From Diphasiastrum complanatum (lineage: Eukaryota > Streptophyta > Lycopodiopsida > Lycopodiales > Lycopodiaceae), in the NCBI GenBank assembly GCA_029204225.1, contig CM055097.1, positions 4,937,125-5,001,124 of the forward strand: a stretch of 64,000 bases of DNA, in the 5' to 3' direction. Position numbers and translations under genes: made by a program. Below the pieces are notes generated by a model that was given only the letters and a program-made list of their open reading frames with translations, did not search any database and was not told the origin of the DNA. Of the stretch, positions 24,265 through 34,527 are shown in pieces; positions within the stretch are counted from its first letter, which is position 1; each line of letters starts with the position of its first letter.

Positions 24265-24735
24265 TTACCGGGGAAAAATCTTAAGAAGTTGGCCGCTTAT
24301 TGTCAAACAGAGCCCCACTTGTAGGATTCCAATTGTCTGAATGAGGCAGCAAATGCATAAAATTATAAGCACAACAACAAATCTTTGAAGAAGCCACAAT
24401 GTAAGTCTCTCTGAGTTTTTGTTACTTCTGAGCTTTTCATTTCTTTCCTCCAAAAGCACAATTCCATAAAAAGTTGAAGCGTAATTCTCTAGTTGAATGT
24501 TGAAAGAAGTATCAGTAGTATCATCATATCCACCACCAATTGATCTTTTGTGTGAAGGCAATACCAAAGAGCAAGTAGTCATCTCTGTCCACTGCCCTTC
24601 CAAAATTGTACCTGTGTTACAGCTTAAGCTTTCCAATCCACATTTCAATAGAGGCAAGTAGGAGAAATATTCAACTAAATATTGTACCCGTCCTGATGCA
24701 TACTTGTACATGAAAATATTAACGCCAATCATCAC
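24265..24735 (-). CDS. Hypothetical protein fragment with C-terminal membrane span (156 codons)
   Basis: This open frame has natural-looking composition: a polar, Ser/Thr-rich middle, an acidic and Asn-rich stretch (LENYASTFYGIVLLEERNEK), then a hydrophobic segment (FVVVLIILCICCLIQTIGI) at about residues 118-136. I do not recognise the family. It lies about 140 bp beyond the stop of the IMPACT-family gene on the same strand. It could be the last exon of a different gene, a 3' UTR passenger or chance. No start with good context and no partner exon was found. Confidence 0.3.
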   Translation of the reverse strand: MMIGVNIFMYKYASGRVQYLVEYFSYLPLLKCGLESLSCNTGTILEGQWTEMTTCSLVLPSHKRSIGGGYDDTTDTSFNIQLENYASTFYGIVLLEERNEKLRSNKNSERLTLWLLQRFVVVLIILCICCLIQTIGILQVGLCLTISGQLLKIFPR

Positions 24736-24872
24736 TTCATGACGTAAAAGCTTCTTCAGAAGAAAATATCGTCACTGCAGGTGCACGAAATGATCTGCTT
24801 GTCTATGTAGGCTCTTCCCACAAAAGGTTCTGTTTTAATCCCCATTATGAAAGTTGAAAGAACTGCTCAGAG

Positions 24873-26148
24873 TCATGATGTAAACAGTTTGAAGTGGGCG
24901 CGACCTCTACAAGCATTATTGATACTTCCTCGCAACAAATGTGCATCCTCAACCTCCACAAGTAGCTTCATGACAACAATGCCATTGGCATCATACTGCT
25001 CATCGATTTCCTCCACGTCATAGACCTGCAACTGCTTGAAGAAAATGTGAACATATGTGTAATACAACAAAGATTGTCCTGCATCAACAGCCATATGTCC
25101 ATGGCACGATTTACTTACTGCATAGGTCAACCACCATACAGCAGATAGAAAATGAGAAAAGAGTATTTTCACAAACTACACAATCACGTCAAAACCTTCA
25201 GGCTTCAACGTTGAGTGCATAACATGAAAAACGAAGTAAAAGAGGATTGATGAGGATTGTTACATGTGACAAAAAAAGAAGATTTACAGTCATAGTTCAA
25301 GTATTTCTTGAGATGTAAAACCCAGAAATTTTTATAATCATTTTGATCCTTACCAGAGGATAAACTGTCCCCAGAAGGTCACAAGGCATGCTGAATGTCA
25401 CTGAGATCTGAAACCATATGCCATATCCACTAAAAACAGTTAATCTCTCACTACAACTCAGAATTGTAGTGAAAATAAACAATCACCACATTTAAATATC
25501 TAAAAAGCACATATGAATAGATTCTTGCACGTGCAAACCTTTGCCTTGACCAAAGATGTTGCAGCTCCACTCAAAGAATCTGATGCCACTCTTCCATAAG
25601 CCCTAACCAGACCTCCTGTGCCCAACTTAGTGCCACCAAAGTACCTGTACTGACCACAAAAATTTGGTCGATGACAAAACTATCCAGATGTATATTTTAT
25701 TGAAGTGTAAGAATGAAACAGACAATAAGTAGCAAAATACATGTTTCTAAAAGACATGCAGCATAAACTTAAGATTTTCTACAGGTAATTTGTGTCTTCA
25801 GTAAGCCAAATATTGTCGACTTGATTGCACACCTAATGACAACAAGTACCACACGATCCAAATTTGGTCGATGACAAAATTATCAAGATGTATATTTTAT
25901 TGAAGTGTAAGAATGAAACAGACAATAAGTAGCAGAATACATGTTTCTAAAAGACATGCAGCATAAACTTAAGATTTTCTACAGGTAATTTGTGTCTTCA
26001 GTAAGCCAAATATTGTCGACTTGATTGCACACCTAATGACAACAAGTACCACACGATCTAGACCAGACGCTTCAATAGCTGCATAAATTGGCCTCCCTGC
26101 AGTACCTCCTGGCTCTCCATCATCACTGAAACGATATCGATCACCTAT
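24873..26148 (-). CDS. IMPACT/YigZ-family protein, exons 2-5
   Basis: Four exons with GT-AG borders and matching phases: 26033-26148, 25539-25644, 25354-25407 and 24873-25034 (stop TGA at 24873-24875). They encode the IMPACT (UPF0029) core: [20 protein letters not shown], then DRVVLVVIR joined to [17 protein letters not shown], then the DUF1949-like C-terminal domain ([31 protein letters not shown], ending RGRAHFKLF). Family members are small proteins of about 200 aa; the eukaryotic IMPACT branch is linked to GCN1/GCN2 control of translation, while the plant YigZ-like role is not clear. Exon 1 is at 36201-36329. The short segment normally just before IGD, carrying a His-Asn-Cys-Trp-like motif, was not located. 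The five exons give about 188 codons without it. Confidence 0.85.
25660..26059. repeat. 200 bp exact-period tandem duplication spanning an exon/intron border
   Basis: 25660-25859 and 25860-26059 match at about 98% (differences near 25680, 25686, 25735 and 25859). The copied unit holds the last 27 bp of exon 2 with its splice donor plus intron sequence. A second donor (GT at 25831-25832, minus strand) and an exon stub therefore exist inside the intron. Confidence 0.95.
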
Positions 26149-26489
26149 CTGAAAAAAACAGAATACACATGCAGAGGCACCAGCAGTATGTAACATAGCT
26201 CATGCAAAATCCAACACTTACAACTAGTAATAAAGACAAGAATTACCACTAGAAGCCAATATCTGATGCCACTGCCACAACTCCGTTAAGTCCTAACTGT
26301 AGGTCAGTTCCTAGTGGCAACTCAGAGATCTTTCAACAATCAAATATTTCCTAACCTCTTTGGTCTTTACATTGATGAGCTGGAGTCCCTTGTATGTCAA
26401 GATGAATGTAGTAGACTAGGTGACATATTGATCTGCATTTGTAAGCCCCTTTGAGAGAAGGATTACAGAGACACCTAGATACATTATTT
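26149..26489. other. Intron sequence, nothing recognised
   Basis: Start of the long intron between exons 2 and 1 of the IMPACT-family gene. No coding text was accepted here; a weak likeness to exon 3 at 26250-26340 was considered and rejected. Confidence 0.4.
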
Positions 26490-26650
26490 TTCTTTTTGCA
26501 GTGCAAGGGGTCTAGAGGTCAACATCAAGAAGACCAAGATCATGGTCTTCAATACTTCCAGATCATTTATGCAGAGGCACTCATTTGTACTACATGCCCA
26601 GCCGGTGGAGATTGTTTCCTCGTATACATACCTAGGAGTCCTCTTCACAA
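26490..26650 (+). pseudogene. LINE reverse transcriptase fragment
   Basis: A plus-strand frame reads ARGLEVNIKKTKIMVFN and then VEIVSSYTYLGVLFT, the conserved region after the catalytic site in non-LTR retrotransposon RTs (the LxVNxxKTK and YLG motifs). Stops follow at once. It is a short decayed insertion in the long intron of the IMPACT-family gene. Confidence 0.75.
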
Positions 26651-27364
26651 ATTCATGAGACAGGCAGCTATGGGACGACTAGGGACGGAAAAGACTTCAA
26701 TGATAAACATGGAGGGATTATGTTTTTGCAAACACATTAGGGATGCTGAGAGTATACGTCATCTCTTTGGCACACTAGTCACACCGAATGCCATGTAAGC
26801 TGCTGAGACTTGGTTTACAAAAAACCTGAACCTCAAGAGCATCAAATTGTCTACTAACAATGCCTTCAAAAAAGGACCACAAAATTATTGAGTTTGTTTT
26901 TATCTGGAGATCTCCCTAAAAAGGTATCTCACTCCACTAAGTTTTCTTTAAAGTCAAAATGCAGGGACACAAGGCTGTCTTGAGATCCAGATAGAAACTT
27001 ATGCTTTGGTATTGCTAAATCATAAGCAGTCAAGATTTTGCTTTTCCCATACGCAATTGTCTAACAGTCTAATGCTAGTAAAGCAGCATACTTCCACCCT
27101 TTTATACAAGTCCCCCAAAAAGAAATTATTTCCAGAACGAGATCCGAATTGCCTTCCGAACAGCAGGCTACAACTATGTTCCATTTATACATCGGGAACG
27201 ACACCACAGGAGCTCTACCTGAACATGTTACCCATCAACAAGCACCACGCCTCTCCAGACGAGCATTCCATTTCCAGCTCTAGCACGAGCTCCAACCCTA
27301 GAGGCTCACACAACCTCTAAACCTATATTACATGGTTGAAATACCTTAGGGTAATTTGAAGATA

Positions 27365-27370
<6 letters not shown>
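26651..27370. other. Intron sequence, possibly more LINE
   Basis: No domain could be named. Open text at 27006-27320 is Ser/Asn/His-rich and not recognised. By position it could be the rest of the LINE remnant. Confidence 0.35.

Positions 27371-27429
<59 letters not shown>
27371..27429. repeat. (CT)n microsatellite
   Basis: About 29 CT units, followed by CGCGTGCACGCAC. Confidence 0.97.
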
Positions 27430-27431
<2 letters not shown>

Positions 27432-27441
27432 GTGCACGCAC

Positions 27442-27935
27442 AATGGCAACAGCGTGCCTACTACAGCTCCAAATCCCTTTAGCTTGCCCCCTCCCTCTCT
27501 TGCTTCCTCTCTCATCCCCCCCATTGTCTCCGTCTCTTTTAGCTGAATTTTTATCTGGTTTCCCTTGTATCATTGACTCTCTTCATGAGGACAATGCATC
27601 CTTGCTTGCGATCATCAAGAAACAAGCATTCCAAATCTCCACTCTGAAGAACACTGTCTGAGCCCTACAAGGCAAAGTTGGCATTCTTGAGGTTGATGTT
27701 ACTTACCTCAAAAATGAACTGGTATCAAGTCAAAGCAGCTGCAAGAACGGGTTCACTCCTTGGAGCAGCAACTTCCGCAATCGAAGGAGTTCTTGGGCCA
27801 ACGTGCTCAAGGGTTCTAAGCAGGTTTTAGTCTAGTTTTCTGTTGACGGCACTGTCCCGTCCGAGTTCCATTTACTCTGTTGTACTACCTCTTCAATCTT
27901 ATATGCCTTTTGGCATGTAAAATACATTAATAAAG
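27442..27935 (+). mobile_element. Coiled-coil ORF remnant with retroposon-like 3' end
   Basis: An ATG at 27442 opens a frame with a Pro/Leu-rich start and a heptad-like stretch (LLAIIKKQAFQISTLKNTV). It continues after one stop (27659-27661) as LQGKVGILEVDVTYLKNELV and ends near 27834 with SWANVLKG. A coiled coil followed by a basic tail recalls LINE ORF1, but the match is weak. The 3' end has AATAAAG at about 27929 and runs straight into a CT tract, as a retroposon tail might. Confidence 0.4.
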
Positions 27936-27938
27936 CTT

Positions 27939-27943
<5 letters not shown>

Positions 27944-28024
<81 letters not shown>
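27944..28024. repeat. (CT)n microsatellite
   Basis: About 40 CT units directly after a poly(A)-signal-like AATAAAG and TTTCTTTC. Confidence 0.97.
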
Positions 28025-28026
<2 letters not shown>

Positions 28027-28628
28027 GGACTCCATGTCACTATAAAAAAATCCCATTATAAGCTCTTTTTTCGACTCCGCCAAGTGCACCGGCAAAAACC
28101 ACTTTTGTAAGTTTAATAACCTGTGAGAACTATATGCTAATTCATTTTTTTGAAGTTTAGATCTTATATACCTAACTTGCACCTAAAGCTTCATAATTCA
28201 ACAATTAAGATTCATTAGATTTTAGGGGTATTTGGCCAATAGGAGAAGAGGAGGTCCACCTCTCATCTCTATATAAAGGGATCATTTCCTTTGTATTGGA
28301 GATACACACTTTTTAAATAGGAGACTGTCAAGCTCTTCTTGAAGTACACGCATACACAAAACCACAATAAAACATGACAGATAGATCTCAAACTTTAACT
28401 TTATTCAAATCTCTATAGGTACACAGCATCAACAAGCATGAAACACGAGGGAGCTGGTTGCCTTGTTTCCTCCCAACCTTTACTGCATAGAAAGTGATGA
28501 GAAATGCTTCTCTCTAGGCTCACTTAGACACAATTCTCAAGCACCGACGTTGACACATAGGAAACTCCATGCACAGTCGACACTTGCCACTTGGTAGTAC
28601 CTTGACACATAGGCAAGCAAGTGGCCTA

Positions 28629-28855
28629 ACATGTGTCACTCATACACAAAACCAAGTGTCTCAATGAGCATATGACGTGTCCTATTTGACCCGTGATCCT
28701 TGACATGTGTCACTCATTCACTAGGCCAAGTGTCCTAGTGAGCATATGACACGTGTCCTATTTGACTCATGAACCTTGACATGTGTCACTCATTCACTAG
28801 GCCAAGAGTCCCAATGAGCATATGACACTTGTCCTGTTGACTAGTCAACTCTTTT
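28629..28855. repeat. Three-copy minisatellite, about 75 bp unit
   Basis: Units start at 28629, 28703 and 28779 with ACATGTGTCACTCAT and contain CAATGAGCATATGAC or a close variant. Copies two and three are closest. It probably lies inside the LTR of the minus-strand chromovirus, whose LTR begins at 29086. Confidence 0.9.
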
Positions 28856-29086
28856 ACTTTCTAGGATGTCAATCAAGCCACTCCTAATTAATGACCAAGT
28901 ACCCTACACCAAAGCTCAACCGGCGACTTAGAGGCTCAATAACTCTAATTATTAATAACTATTTTATTTACAATTCCTTTACAAAGGTCACTATAGGCGA
29001 GTGACTTAGCCATTTCAGTATTTTACAAAAAGTAAAAATGTGCATAAAGCTGTAAATAACTGGGACAGGGAATAAAAGCTATAACA

Positions 29087-30351
29087 TCCTTTCCCCCCTT
29101 AGGTAACATCATCCACAATGGTGAAGCTAGGGTACTATGCACGCAAATTGTGCGCAGTCTTCCAAGTAGCATCAGAAAGAGGCCTACCATGCCAAGCAAC
29201 CAAGTACTCATGGATCAAATGGTTGCGTAAACGCCTCTCCTACCTATCCAATACCCTCGCCGGCCCATGGACTACTTCTCCTTGTTCGTAGAATGCAAAC
29301 AACCTATCAGACAACAAGTTATCACCATTATGTAAAACTCATTTCAATCTAGAAACATGAAATACCAAAAGCACTTTACAAGTTTCAGGCAAAACTAACT
29401 TATTAAAAACATCACTAATCTTTTTAACAATTTTCCAGGGTCCACAATTAACTTGTAACATTTGCCTGTCTTAAGGGTCTTAGAGTCCTTGGGTACTTGG
29501 AGAAACACCATGTCTCCTACCTCGAACTCTCTAGGTGTGTGATTATGATCAACATACGACCTAGCTCAATCCATCGCTTGCCTTACATTAACTTTCGCTA
29601 ACTCAAGCATATAGTTTTGGATACATCATTCGAATGTATCCTAATCTGATGATACCCGTTCAAAGATCAATTTCCGTAAAGAATTTCACTCCACTTGATC
29701 TATGAGATCATCCATTATTTCCATTAGCTTAATTGAAGAAATCATCGGCGATGAGGGTACATCGGTCTCTCCAAAAATTACCATTTAATTAAAATAACAC
29801 CAATGGGTGATTTCTGAAATTAATATCTAACAAAATCTGATTATTGTAAAACCACTCATGACCTAGAATTACATTAGTGCGATCGAGATTCATGACAGGA
29901 AAATTTAGATGTTCGACGTAATCTTGCATCCAAAGCTCCAAATCGGGGATTTTTGCATCCCATATCTCCGACCTCGAGGCTAAGTGGATCACGTGTCGAT
30001 GATTGCTAGCCATGGTGGGCACCTCAAGCTTTTGCACAAGCTGAGGATATATAAAATTGTGATTGCTTCAAGAATCTAGTAATACATTAACGTCTTTCCC
30101 TAAAATTTTGCCTCGAACTCAAAACAATTGATTAGGCTCAAAAGATAACGTACTAAAATTGCAAGCACATGGACAATTTCTAGTAAATAAATCTGAAGTT
30201 TACCTGTGGGTAACTCCATCATCATTAGGTTCAATATTTTGTTCTTTTCGGGGCACCATTTAGCTCGATGCCCAAGTTTGTTGCACAAGAAACAAAGATT
30301 CTCCTTAATTGCCATCTTGCACACTTTGTCAAGAGAAACCGCCCCCCCCAC
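29087..30351 (-). pseudogene. Gypsy chromovirus, internally deleted
   Basis: In minus-strand order: a zinc knuckle CFLCNKLGHRAKWC (30351-30100), a protease-like region ending VNVILGHEWFYNNQ-type text (LDRTNVILGHEWFYNNQILL, 30037-29789), a short RT piece with the FTEIDL and GYHQIRIHSNDVSKT motifs (about 29720-29640), the integrase C-terminal segment (PREFEVGDMVFLQVPK, about 29560-29440), a chromodomain (RVLDR..., LIHEYLVAWHGRPLSDATWK, about 29290-29110) and the polypurine tract at 29102-29087. The LTR starts at 29086. RT is joined almost directly to the integrase tail, so RNase H and the integrase core are missing. Stops occur throughout. Confidence 0.8.
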
Positions 30352-30471
30352 ATATATTCACTCGTGGAGTACTCGGGCTCGGGCTGCTTGAGCCATGAGC
30401 GTGTCTACTCATCGGGCCCCACTGTTTCCAATCCAGCAGTAGGCCGAGAGAGGAGGAGGAGGAGCTATGAT

Positions 30472-30493
30472 GAGAGAGAGAGAGAGAGAGAGA
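30472..30493. repeat. Short (GA)n tract
   Basis: About 11 GA units after a GAG/GGA-rich stretch. Confidence 0.85.
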
Positions 30494-30648
30494 TGGCTAA
30501 GAGCAACCTCAGACTAGGTTATTTCCTAAAGTGCACTTTCCTAGCGGGCCTCCTCATGCCATGTGGCAGAGTTATCAGTCTTCTATGGGGTTTTTCTTGT
30601 AGAAAAGCAACCTTTCTATCATATGAAAGCTTCAGCAAAGGCTCCAAG

Positions 30649-31164
30649 TGTCATGGCCCTAAATGGATTGGACCATTAGGGGGTACCTTGGACATAGGGG
30701 ATGGACCTAACTTTGGTAATAGTCGTATAGGTTCATGTGGACTGATGACCACATGCATACAGCACTAGCATGAGTATTGCACGCATGGCTTGGGTGTGAA
30801 TGTGCAAATACTATGCTTTTGCATGGAACTAGATATCATTGGGAAAGGGTCTTTCCACATGCAGTAGACATGCATGGGAGGTTGGCATGATCAGTTAGAT
30901 TGCTTCCATGGGGATTCCGTGCATGGATAGGTAGAATGGTCTCTGTACTCTATATAAACCCCACTGGTGACTATGGGATCCATTGAGAGTCTTGCAGTCG
31001 TATAATGTGGATTTGCAAGCGCTTCTATAGATTGGTTTTGCCTATCTCCCCATTGCTTGGGGGCTAGATCTGCATTGATCTAGGGATTGGTTGGGAAGGT
31101 TTGGTCTACTACAATCTCTCTCCCATTCTTAGATACTCTGGTTTGGTTTCGATCTTCGAGGTCA
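30649..31164 (+). mobile_element. LTR (516 bp) with primer-binding site, plus strand
   Basis: It begins TGTCATGGCCCTAA and ends GTCA. The primer-binding site TGGTATCAAAGC (initiator-Met tRNA type) is at 31171-31182, after a 6 bp gap. CTCTATATAAACCCC near 30950 is the TATA box. The same structure recurs inverted at 45806-46306, with shared U3 words (ACATGCATGGGAG), TATA box, U5 (GCTTGGGGGCTAGATC) and the same 6 bp gap. This supports both edges. Confidence 0.8.
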
Positions 31165-31565
31165 TGTTATTGGTATCAAAGCCTAGAGCCAAACCGGACA
31201 TATTCTACAAGCAAGTTGGTTGGATTCACGGAATCAGCAACCGAGGTGTGTTAGGAATCAATCATCATCCAAGTAGGAGGTCTTCCTTACTGTTGTGATG
31301 AATTGGTTTGCTTTCACCTGGTTGTGGCTATCTTTGACAGCTTGTTGGATTGGTTAACGTGCATGAGACACTTGGTAATTTTTGGTTTTTTTGGAATGTA
31401 CGTGAAGTTTGTGGGTTATCAAATAAGATGATGTTCCAGTTTTGCCATAGCTTACAGCTTTTGGTGGTTGCTTTTGTGGTTGTAAGAGTGATTCATTCTC
31501 CCTAGCTTTTGGGTAGCCTTTCTGGTCCCTAGTTTTTGTATGGTTGTCTTGCTTTCTAGCTTTGC

Positions 31566-32290
31566 ATGTTGTGGTTTTGTTTTCCTGATTTGCACTTCAT
31601 GATCAGAAAAGCGCTACAGGCTTTAACCATGGGTGATCAAGTAGTCAACCTATTTATGGACAATTTGGTTGATCATTTGGGTGCAACCAAATATGTCACT
31701 AAAATTGATTTGCAAACGGGTTATCATCAAATCAGAATACATCCAAATGATGTATCAAAAACGGGTTTTAGGACTCGGTTTGGTCATCATGAATTGTTAG
31801 CTTTGCCTTTTGGTTTGACAAATGCTTCGGCTACATTTCAATAGACGATGAATGATTTATCTTGTCCGTATCTAGGAAAGTTTGTAGTGGTGTTTGTAGA
31901 TGATATTATCATCTATAGTAAGACACTGAAAGAGCTTGTGAAGCATCTGCGTATTGTTTTAAGGATTTTGAAACAAGAGAAGCTTATGCTAAGGAATCAA
32001 AATGTGAATACTTTAAGAAAGAATTGCTTTATCTTGGTCATGTCATATCTTGGTGTCGAGTTAAGATTGATCAGGAAAAGATAAAGATGGTTATTGAATG
32101 GCCAGTTCCTAAGACCACACGTGAACTCAAATCTTCTCTTGGATTCATTGTTTTCTTCCACAAATTCATTCTTGATTACTCAAAGATAGTTGCATCTCTC
32201 AACAATTTGTTAAAAGGAGTCAAAATTCAAAAGGGCAGGCCCGGTCCACCAATTAAGCAGAATGAGGAATTAGACTTGTATTATTATTGA
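31566..32290 (+). pseudogene. Gypsy reverse transcriptase
   Basis: Plus-strand frames give VTKIDLQTGYHQIRIHPNDV, FGHHELLALPFGLTNASATF and the catalytic FVDDIIIYS, then YLGHVIS in another frame and the connection region (IEWPVPKTTRELKSSLG). The active-site pair of Asp residues is intact. A TAG at 31842-31844 and frame changes near 31990 disable it. It lies 0.4 kb after the 31171 primer-binding site, with gag and protease missing, so the pair could be one deleted element. It sits inside the long intron of the IMPACT-family gene, in antisense. Confidence 0.85.
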
Positions 32291-33910
32291 CTCGAATTAG
32301 GTACCCCATACATGCTCATAATTGATAGTTTGAATAGTTGTTCTAGAACTATTAATAGTAAGTATTATAATAGCACTTGTTTGTTTTTTGATAATGTTTG
32401 TTCATCAAAATGACAACTTCTATTCTAAAAAAATGTTATTGCTATCTATCTCTTTATTCGATATACATATCTAGCAAGTGCTTTTTTTATGGCAAAAAAA
32501 CATATGTTCAAAGTACTTTCCTTTAGTTTGTAGAATTTATTTGTAGCAAGCTTTAGTTGAATCAATTTTCTCTAGGGATGTGAACAAATTTACATCATAC
32601 CTCATACTTAATAACTCGCAAGCTACAATCTTCCAAGCATGTCTCGATTCTTGCATCTTCTAGGATGTAATGCTTGGTTTATCTAAGTCTTGTTTGTTTA
32701 GTGAATCACTTGTCACATACATCAAGGCTCAAGTCAATAATCTATAAATAGGATGTAAAGGTCTAAAACCAATCTAATGTGTCATTGATTGAGGAGCTGA
32801 AAGGTTCAATTCATTAGAGGGTACCTCAAGGTGCTTGCTAGGTGTCAAAACTCGATCTAAGAAAATATCCAGCATGTGTTTAAAAAATTACATCAAATGA
32901 AAAACAACTTGTGATAAGGGAAATTCAATCAAAGGTGGATACAATTCCAAAGGATTGTGGCACAGTAATTCTAAAGTAGAGAAGCAGTCTATGGATAACA
33001 TAAAGAAAGTGACTATCAAACTTTAAGAGAGAATTCCAACCTTATAAGCCCAGCAATTATGAGTTGCTTTGGAATCAGACACCTACAAAAATAGGAAAAA
33101 CTATCAGTGTAATTCCACCAGTAAATTAAAACAAGAGACTACAACGCTAGACCTATATCTAGCCAAAGCTCTAGAAGCAAGCCAAGTTACATATACTCTT
33201 GTACAAGTGGTGCACTAGCCACTTAGACTCTAATAGTGGTGGCCAATTGAGACCATAAACGAGTTGTGAGACTACAACCTAATAACCTGAGTTCTTCTTG
33301 GTGACTATTTTACAAAAGTTGAAGATTATATGATCAGTTCAACAAAAGGCATGAAACAGTACATAAGATAAAATGAGGTATATCCAAGGGTGTAATGACT
33401 AGTGAATAGTGGCAGCATGAGATATCTCAAATCTACCTGTAATTTGAAATTTTAGAGCTAACTTGAAGTTAAACATTATTTTTCTAACAAGAGCCATGAT
33501 GTCACCACACTCACATTCAAGGGTGACACAAGTGAATATGAAAGTACATGATGAAAATTAAGAGTGCTGAAAAAACTCTCCAGATCCATAGACCAAAATT
33601 TACAATGCTTCAACCTTCAAGTGTCTCTAACACCAACAAAGCTTTTGCCATTTCTATATAATTTTTTCTAGCTAGTGAAATTTCCTTGATATGTGATCCT
33701 ATATTACTAGCGTTAAGTTGAAATGCAGCACACTAAGTCCAAAAAAACTGCTTTGGATATTTACTTGTTACATATATACTATATTCACAACACATTAACA
33801 AATCATATTCTTCATCTTCTACTTCCACAGACATCAACGAGGTTCTCATTGTATTACCACCCATCTGTTGCATTCCACATGTAACTTGTGTGAGCTAACT
33901 CTCATGCTAC
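32291..33910. other. Intron/repeat-derived non-coding
   Basis: AT-rich with no domain text or terminal structure recognised. A TCTATAAATAGG near 32740 resembles a TATA box, possibly from another LTR, but no edges were found. Confidence 0.4.
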
Positions 33911-34527
33911 CAACCAGGCTTAGTTGCGTTCCAGAACGGAACAGAACGGGACCCTCAAAAAAAAAAATACGTTTTTTTACAAAGGAAAAAAAAAAACCAT
34001 ATCTAAGGAATGAGGAGCATCTTGTGTGAGATAAGATTGAACACACAAACAGGATCGTCCACAAGGCTTCCTGCTTACTTTCCGAAAGCTCACCATCACT
34101 GGAAACTCCTGGACACGTCCATGATGTGCAGATGCGCCCATGCGATGGTTGAGTAGCTGTCATATCTCAGAGCATAAAATATGTCAGTCATTGATGTACA
34201 GAAAAGTCTGCTCAATTTCAAGGAAGAATTGCCTTAGTAGGCTTCAATTTCCAGGAGTTTCTTTCCGCCACAATGAGAAATCTTGGACGCAAGCTCACCA
34301 TTGCGGAGCTCATCGCCTCCGTGAAGCTTCCTTCCAGAGTGCCTTATGGCTTCCATGGCACCTTCCTGTCCTCATTAGAAGTATGACAACTCGCTATCTG
34401 TGAAATGCAGAATGCCCGGGCCGGCAGGGTCATTTTACATTTTTTTTAACTTTTCCGGAACGTACAGAACGGTCGGAACGGAATGTTCTGGCCCATTTTG
34501 GTCAAAACGGGCTTCTAAGCAACCAGG
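33911..34527. mobile_element. hAT-like non-autonomous DNA transposon (601 bp) with 8 bp target duplication
   Basis: CAACCAGG at 33911-33918 is repeated exactly at 34520-34527. Between them the element starts CTTAGTTGC and ends with the mirror of CTTAGAAGC (7 of 9 match). Both ends carry several GGAACGG/ACGGAAC motifs in inverted orientation, as subterminal binding sites would. The interior has no transposase. A short coding-looking stretch at 34271-34384 ([17 protein letters not shown]...) might be captured host sequence. An 8 bp duplication fits the hAT superfamily, but the CTTAG end is not a textbook hAT terminus. Confidence 0.65.

Noticed and set aside
26149-26196. Possible missing His-Asn-Cys-Trp segment directly upstream of exon 2
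   Set aside because: CATACTGCTGG is reminiscent, but it is out of frame and followed by a normal pyrimidine tract and AG acceptor; chance is more likely.
26250-26340. Possible diverged copy of IMPACT exon 3
   Set aside because: AGTGGCATCAGAT and GTTAGGACTTA resemble exon 3 on the minus strand, but the rest aligns poorly and splice borders are lacking.
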